64,000 bases of DNA, from the NCBI GenBank assembly GCA_028698995.1, contig JAQVVM010000008.1, positions 23,384 to 87,383 on the forward strand, in the 5' to 3' direction. Origin of the DNA: Bacteroidales bacterium. Lineage in GTDB: Bacteria; Bacteroidota; Bacteroidia; Bacteroidales; PXBB01. Below the pieces are notes generated by a model, which worked only from the letters and a program-made list of their open reading frames with translations, did not search any database and had not been told where the DNA came from. Within the stretch, counting starts at the first letter, position 1. Every line of letters starts with the position of its first letter. A program made the position numbers and the translations under genes. Below are positions 61,910 through 64,000 of this stretch, in pieces.

Positions 61910-64000
61910 TTAATTGGCAATCAAGAATTTTTGAATTTTTTGGAACTTATCAGTTTGAAGGACCAGATAATAAACACCGGAACTTAAATTATTCAAAACA
62001 AAATGTTTATTATGTATGCCTCTATCAAAAGTTTCATTGTTAATCAAAACAAATGATAAATCTCCAATGGCATTAAAAATTTTCAAACTTAAAGCATTTG
62101 ATCCTTTAAGATTAAAGCTAACATCAATAAATCCTTCTGAAGCAGGGTTGGGGTATATTGACAATATACCATCTGTGGATTCCTCTTCATTAATGCTTGT
62201 TGTTAGGACTGTAATATAAGAGGGTTTATTCATAAAATTGGTTCCGAATGCATTGGTTGCAACCAGAGTAACATAATAAGTGCCTGCAGTGTTGTATTGA
62301 ACAATGGGATTTTGAAGTGTTGATGAACTGGGTGTTCCTCCCTCAAAAATCCAATGCCAGTCGTTTGGTGCATTGGCGCTGATATCATGAAAATTAACGA
62401 AATCCCCTTCAGAAACAGTAATATTGTCAGCATAAAAGTCTGCCAATGGAGCTGCAGCAGTAGTTGTTATAGTTTCTGAAATTGAATCTGTACCACAATC
62501 ATTTGTTATTAAAAGTGTAACAGTAAATGTGCCGACAGAAGAAAAAATATGTGTTGGGTTTTGAGCTGTAGATGTAGTTCCGTCTCCAAAATTCCAAAGG
62601 TAAGTAGATGCATATTGAGATGTATTTGTGAAATCAACAACAGTCCCGTTTGTTAAGTAAGTGAAATTTGCAGTTGGTGCATAAATAATTGATGCAGTTG
62701 CGTTCTGAACAGCACTGAAACAATCTTCTTCTTTAGCTTCCCAGTCATAGAAATAATAGTAATTACCAAATGTATTGTACTGAGGTAAAGATGCACTGGA
62801 TTCTGTTATTGAAAACATTCCTGCAGTAGTATACGGATAGGTTGCAGAATTGTTGTTATTTCTGAATAAATCGGGACTGCCATCACCCTGAAGTCTTAAC
62901 CCTGTTCCAACTGGGATATTGAAATTAAGGGTAGCACGGCTTTCACCGGCTGGAAGGGTAACAGTAATTGATTGAATAATGTTTCCATAAGAATCTCGTA
63001 GGGATATAATCCTGACTCCGGCTGAACCGGCATAGACTTTTACGGATATGAGTTTAAAAGGAACAAATGCATTAAATATCAGGTAATGTTGATTTTGAAT
63101 ATTCCCGAAATAGTCACCACTTCCCGAATTATTGGCTTTACCACCATTAACCGGTGGGTTTACCATTTCTTCTCTTACATAATATGTTGTACTGTTGTTT
63201 AAAACAGGAGTAACAAAAGTGTTTCCTGTATTTACTAAATTGGTTGTAGCAGCATCATCGTACCATTTAATTGTACCACTGCCATTAGCTTGAAGTGTAA
63301 CAGAACCTGGTCCGCAATGAGAGGCAGAAACTATTTGAGGGGGTGTCAGACCTACCTTGATGTAAGCAGTTTTTGTTTGAGTTTCCTGCCCACATATTCC
63401 TGCATCAGCAACAAGTGTGACTGTGTATATGCCAAGACTGTCATAAATATGAACAGGGTTTAAGTCGGTACTTTCTTGTCCGTCACCAAAATTCCATGTG
63501 TAGGAAAGACCGTTTTGGCTCTGATTTGTAAAGCTTACTACAGCAGGACGGTTACAGAATTCTAACATGTCTGCAACAAAATCTGCTGTAAGAGTTAAAT
63601 TGTCAACCTGAAATGAAACTGATTTACTGTCATTTCCTGTATTTTGATCGGTAGCACCATTTGGAAGGCTTGAATATACGACAAATGTATGGGCTCCTTG
63701 TTGAAGTGTCAGCTGAGGTAAAGTAATGGTATCTTTGTCTAAACTAGCTAGATTGCCTGCCCACGCAAATTGACTTACAGTTCCATTATCAAGTTTATAG
63801 TTTATTGTAACAGAAGTTAAGGGGTTGAGACCGTTGTTGCGTAAAACCACTTCAGGGGAAACATTAATATTATCACAAATATAGCTTGACTCAGGTGAAA
63901 TTATAGCAGTAATACCTGCATCAACATTATAAAGAAAGTCGAGAACAGCTATTTTCCCAATATATGGTATACGGTTATATGCTGTTACTGCTACAGTGAT
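61910..64000 (-). CDS. Large T9SS-exported protein, C25-associated C-terminal part
   Basis: The frame is open to the right edge, so the N-terminus is missing; about 696 residues are visible. The visible part begins in the Ig-like region that follows C25 domains (V-T-A-Y-N-R-I-P-Y-I-G-K), then a PKD domain (W-N-F-G-D-G-Q-E-S-T), the D-L-F-R-N-N-N-N-S-A-T-Y-P-Y beta module, two more PKD domains and a T9SS sorting domain (I-Y-P-N-P-A-S-E-G-F). Order and sequence parallel the neighbour at 57774, so it is very likely a third C25 peptidase, though the catalytic domain lies outside the window. Confidence 0.85.
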   Translation of the reverse strand: MTVAVTAYNRIPYIGKIAVLDFLYNVDAGITAIISPESSYICDNINVSPEVVLRNNGLNPLTSVTINYKLDNGTVSQFAWAGNLASLDKDTITLPQLTLQQGAHTFVVYSSLPNGATDQNTGNDSKSVSFQVDNLTLTADFVADMLEFCNRPAVVSFTNQSQNGLSYTWNFGDGQESTDLNPVHIYDSLGIYTVTLVADAGICGQETQTKTAYIKVGLTPPQIVSASHCGPGSVTLQANGSGTIKWYDDAATTNLVNTGNTFVTPVLNNSTTYYVREEMVNPPVNGGKANNSGSGDYFGNIQNQHYLIFNAFVPFKLISVKVYAGSAGVRIISLRDSYGNIIQSITVTLPAGESRATLNFNIPVGTGLRLQGDGSPDLFRNNNNSATYPYTTAGMFSITESSASLPQYNTFGNYYYFYDWEAKEEDCFSAVQNATASIIYAPTANFTYLTNGTVVDFTNTSQYASTYLWNFGDGTTSTAQNPTHIFSSVGTFTVTLLITNDCGTDSISETITTTAAAPLADFYADNITVSEGDFVNFHDISANAPNDWHWIFEGGTPSSSTLQNPIVQYNTAGTYYVTLVATNAFGTNFMNKPSYITVLTTSINEEESTDGILSIYPNPASEGFIDVSFNLKGSNALSLKIFNAIGDLSFVLINNETFDRGIHNKHFVLNNLSSGVYYLVLQTDKFQKIQKFLIAN

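Noticed and set aside
1-64000. tRNA, rRNA, prophage, insertion sequences, CRISPR
   Set aside because: No tRNA-like cloverleaf, rRNA core sequence, transposase, integrase, phage structural gene or regular repeat-spacer array was seen by reading; a covariance-model scan could still find small RNAs.

Overview
The window is about 64 kb of AT-rich DNA from the Bacteroidota, probably an anaerobic or fermentative Bacteroidales-like organism. The evidence is: several large proteins with signal peptides and type IX secretion (T9SS) C-terminal sorting domains, a PorV/PorQ-type outer-membrane protein, a carboxypeptidase-regulatory-domain TonB receptor, gingipain-type C25 peptidases, a two-component-propeller (Reg_prop/Y_Y_Y) sensor kinase, Bacteroidetes-type TAnnTTTG promoter elements, and an [FeFe]-hydrogenase maturase (HydG). 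I saw no rRNA, tRNA, CRISPR array, intact IS element or prophage.

Layout. 1-4.2 kb: three tandem TPR proteins, two with an N-terminal GT-C/TMTC-like membrane domain. 4.2-7.9 kb: a frameshifted family-2 glycosyltransferase, a flippase-like membrane protein, ruvC (divergent), a HIT protein and greA. 7.9-16.8 kb: an outer-membrane/secretion locus (PorV/PorQ-like protein, a 1344-residue secreted protein, a TonB-dependent receptor). 16.9-26.7 kb: a hypothetical membrane protein, a LytTR regulator with its propeller histidine kinase, lipoproteins including a degenerate Rieske-fold protein, a T9SS adhesin-like protein, a DoxX/thioredoxin fusion and rsmE. 26.9-34 kb: pfkA, a frameshifted priA, a second LytTR regulator, tatA, tatC and dacB. 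34-34.8 kb: gene-free DNA with palindromic repeats and an RHS-core remnant. 34.8-40 kb: two TM1266-like regulators with hydG, two glycosyltransferases and a secreted nuclease. 40-43.3 kb: a tandem AAA+ (CbbX-like) protein with an IscX-like partner. 43.3-51.1 kb: five tandem radical SAM/SPASM enzymes preceded by a 29-residue Cys-rich peptide gene. 51.5-64 kb: tpx, a T9SS protein, a DUF4159 protein and three tandem large T9SS proteins, at least two of which are C25 peptidases.

The most notable locus is 43.3-50.9 kb. A peptide of 29 residues with five cysteines in its last dozen residues lies under its own promoter-like sequence. A terminator-like hairpin follows, then five consecutive paralogous radical SAM/SPASM genes on the same strand. 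This has the full architecture of a RiPP (ribosomally made, post-translationally modified peptide) operon, and I do not recognise the precursor as a described family.

Two genes (the GT2 gene near 4.67 kb and priA near 28.90 kb) are each broken by one single-base indel. Because priA is normally important, sequencing or assembly error is as likely as real mutation.
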